Source: an uncultured Bacilli bacterium
GTDB taxonomy: Bacteria > Bacillota_I > Bacilli_A > RF39 > UBA660
Assembly (NCBI GenBank): GCA_947630415.1
Contig: CANRHM010000025.1
Coordinates: 1 to 13,525, forward strand
DNA: 13,525 nucleotides
Reading direction: 5' to 3'
Shown: piece after piece, positions 13,127 through 13,525 of the stretch
How positions within the stretch are numbered: the first letter of the stretch is position 1
How the letters are laid out: each line of letters begins with the position of its first letter
Translations under genes and position numbers: made by a program
The notes under the pieces: generated by a model
The model's input: the letters and a program-made list of their open reading frames with translations, nothing else
Database searches by the model: none
What the model was told of the DNA's origin: nothing

Positions 13127-13456
13127 CTTCATTTTGGCCTCTTTTGAGGTCAAAAAAGATACTTTTTCGGCAATGAGATCGGTCAAATATTTTTTTTCGT
13201 TCTCTTGGGTGATGATACGTGATTGGAGTCTTCCACGAATACCGATGATGTCGCCTTTTTTACAGTATTCTGCCGTGTTGGTTGCCACGACGTCCCATAA
13301 AATGCAATCGATAAAGTCCGTGTCGTATTCTCCGTTCATGTTTTTATAGCCGCGTGGCACGGCTAAAGTGATATAGGTCATTTTCTTTCCTTGATCCGTA
13401 TCCCGTAGTTCAGGATTACGAACTAAGCGACCCACCAAAACCACATTGTTGAGCAT
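13118..13456 (-). CDS. ssb: Single-stranded DNA-binding protein (short form)
   Basis: A 112-aa OB-fold protein that coats single-stranded DNA during replication, repair or recombination. The sequence from MLNNVVLVGRLVRNPELR through ITLAVPRGYKNMNGEYDTDFIDCILWD to GIRGRLQSR is typical of the SSB core. It ends KEAKMKTE soon after the core and lacks the flexible linker and acidic DDDIPF-type tip used to recruit partner proteins, so it resembles the short SsbB-type paralogues more than the main SSB. Start chosen: ATG at 13456 with AAGGAGG five bases upstream; the longer frame to 13513 runs through the promoter. It has its own promoter and terminator and is thus monocistronic. Confidence 0.92.
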   Translation of the reverse strand: MLNNVVLVGRLVRNPELRDTDQGKKMTYITLAVPRGYKNMNGEYDTDFIDCILWDVVATNTAEYCKKGDIIGIRGRLQSRIITQENEKKYLTDLIAEKVSFLTSKEAKMKTE

Positions 13457-13477
13457 TTTTCCCTCCTTTCTAAGGCC

Positions 13478-13506
13478 ACTATAACAAAGAAAAAAAGGGA
13501 TTGCAA
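13478..13506 (-). promoter_or_regulatory. Sigma-70 promoter of ssb
   Basis: Minus strand: TTGCAA (13506-13501), a 17-base spacer, and TATAGT (13483-13478), about 20 bases upstream of the start codon. Confidence 0.65.
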
Positions 13507-13525
13507 ATCGCACTTTTTGAGTTTT

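Overview
The window looks like a chromosomal segment of a low-GC Gram-positive bacterium (Bacillota), probably a host-associated Bacilli/Erysipelotrichia-like or Clostridia-like lineage. The grounds are AT-rich codons with many Lys, Ile and Asn residues, strong AGGAGG-type ribosome binding sites, A/U-tailed hairpin terminators, a VanY-type D,D-carboxypeptidase, a short SSB and an acetate kinase. TGA is used as a stop (end of the VanY gene) and never needs to be read as Trp, so the standard bacterial code applies. The species cannot be named from the sequence alone.

Layout. (1) 1-1687: the tail of a thioredoxin-like gene (+), a bidirectional terminator, a Nudix hydrolase (-) and a membrane-anchored M15/VanY carboxypeptidase (+). 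(2) 1688-2357: no intact gene. It holds a decayed C-terminal piece of an IS256/mutator-family transposase and a 269-bp MITE-like element with 21-bp imperfect inverted ends. (3) 2358-10349: a run of minus-strand genes, tightly packed or overlapping. In transcription order they are acetate kinase, a frameshifted protein-kinase-like gene, a Nudix hydrolase, an ITPase/HAM1-like NTP pyrophosphatase, an HTH-WYL-like regulator, a phosphoribosyltransferase, a MoaA-like radical SAM enzyme, a thymidylate-kinase-like P-loop kinase, a YhhQ-family (queuosine-precursor) transporter, a D12-like methyltransferase with an altered catalytic motif, and a 220-aa protein of unknown function with a faint ADP-ribosyltransferase look. 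(4) 10350-10764: an AT-rich intergenic region with a good promoter for acetate kinase and several repeats. (5) 10765-13525: ordinary housekeeping genes on the minus strand: a HAD hydrolase overlapping pyrimidine-nucleoside phosphorylase, an XRE regulator and a short SSB, each group with recognisable promoters.

The most interesting part is 2358-8285. Almost every gene there acts on a nucleobase, nucleotide or nucleic acid: a base importer, a base-to-nucleotide transferase, a nucleotide kinase, a radical SAM enzyme, two NTP house-cleaning hydrolases, and two candidate nucleic-acid-acting enzymes at the end. The segment is markedly more AT-rich than its flanks (hand-counted 13/60 and 15/60 G+C in two sampled lines, against 22/60 and 23/60 in flanking genes). 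It borders transposon debris and carries its own WYL-type regulator. The working hypothesis is a horizontally acquired operon that imports or salvages a modified base, possibly a 7-deazapurine, turns it into a nucleotide, limits its misuse in the NTP pool, and uses it in modification of or defence through nucleic acid. That function is inference; the gene family calls are better supported.
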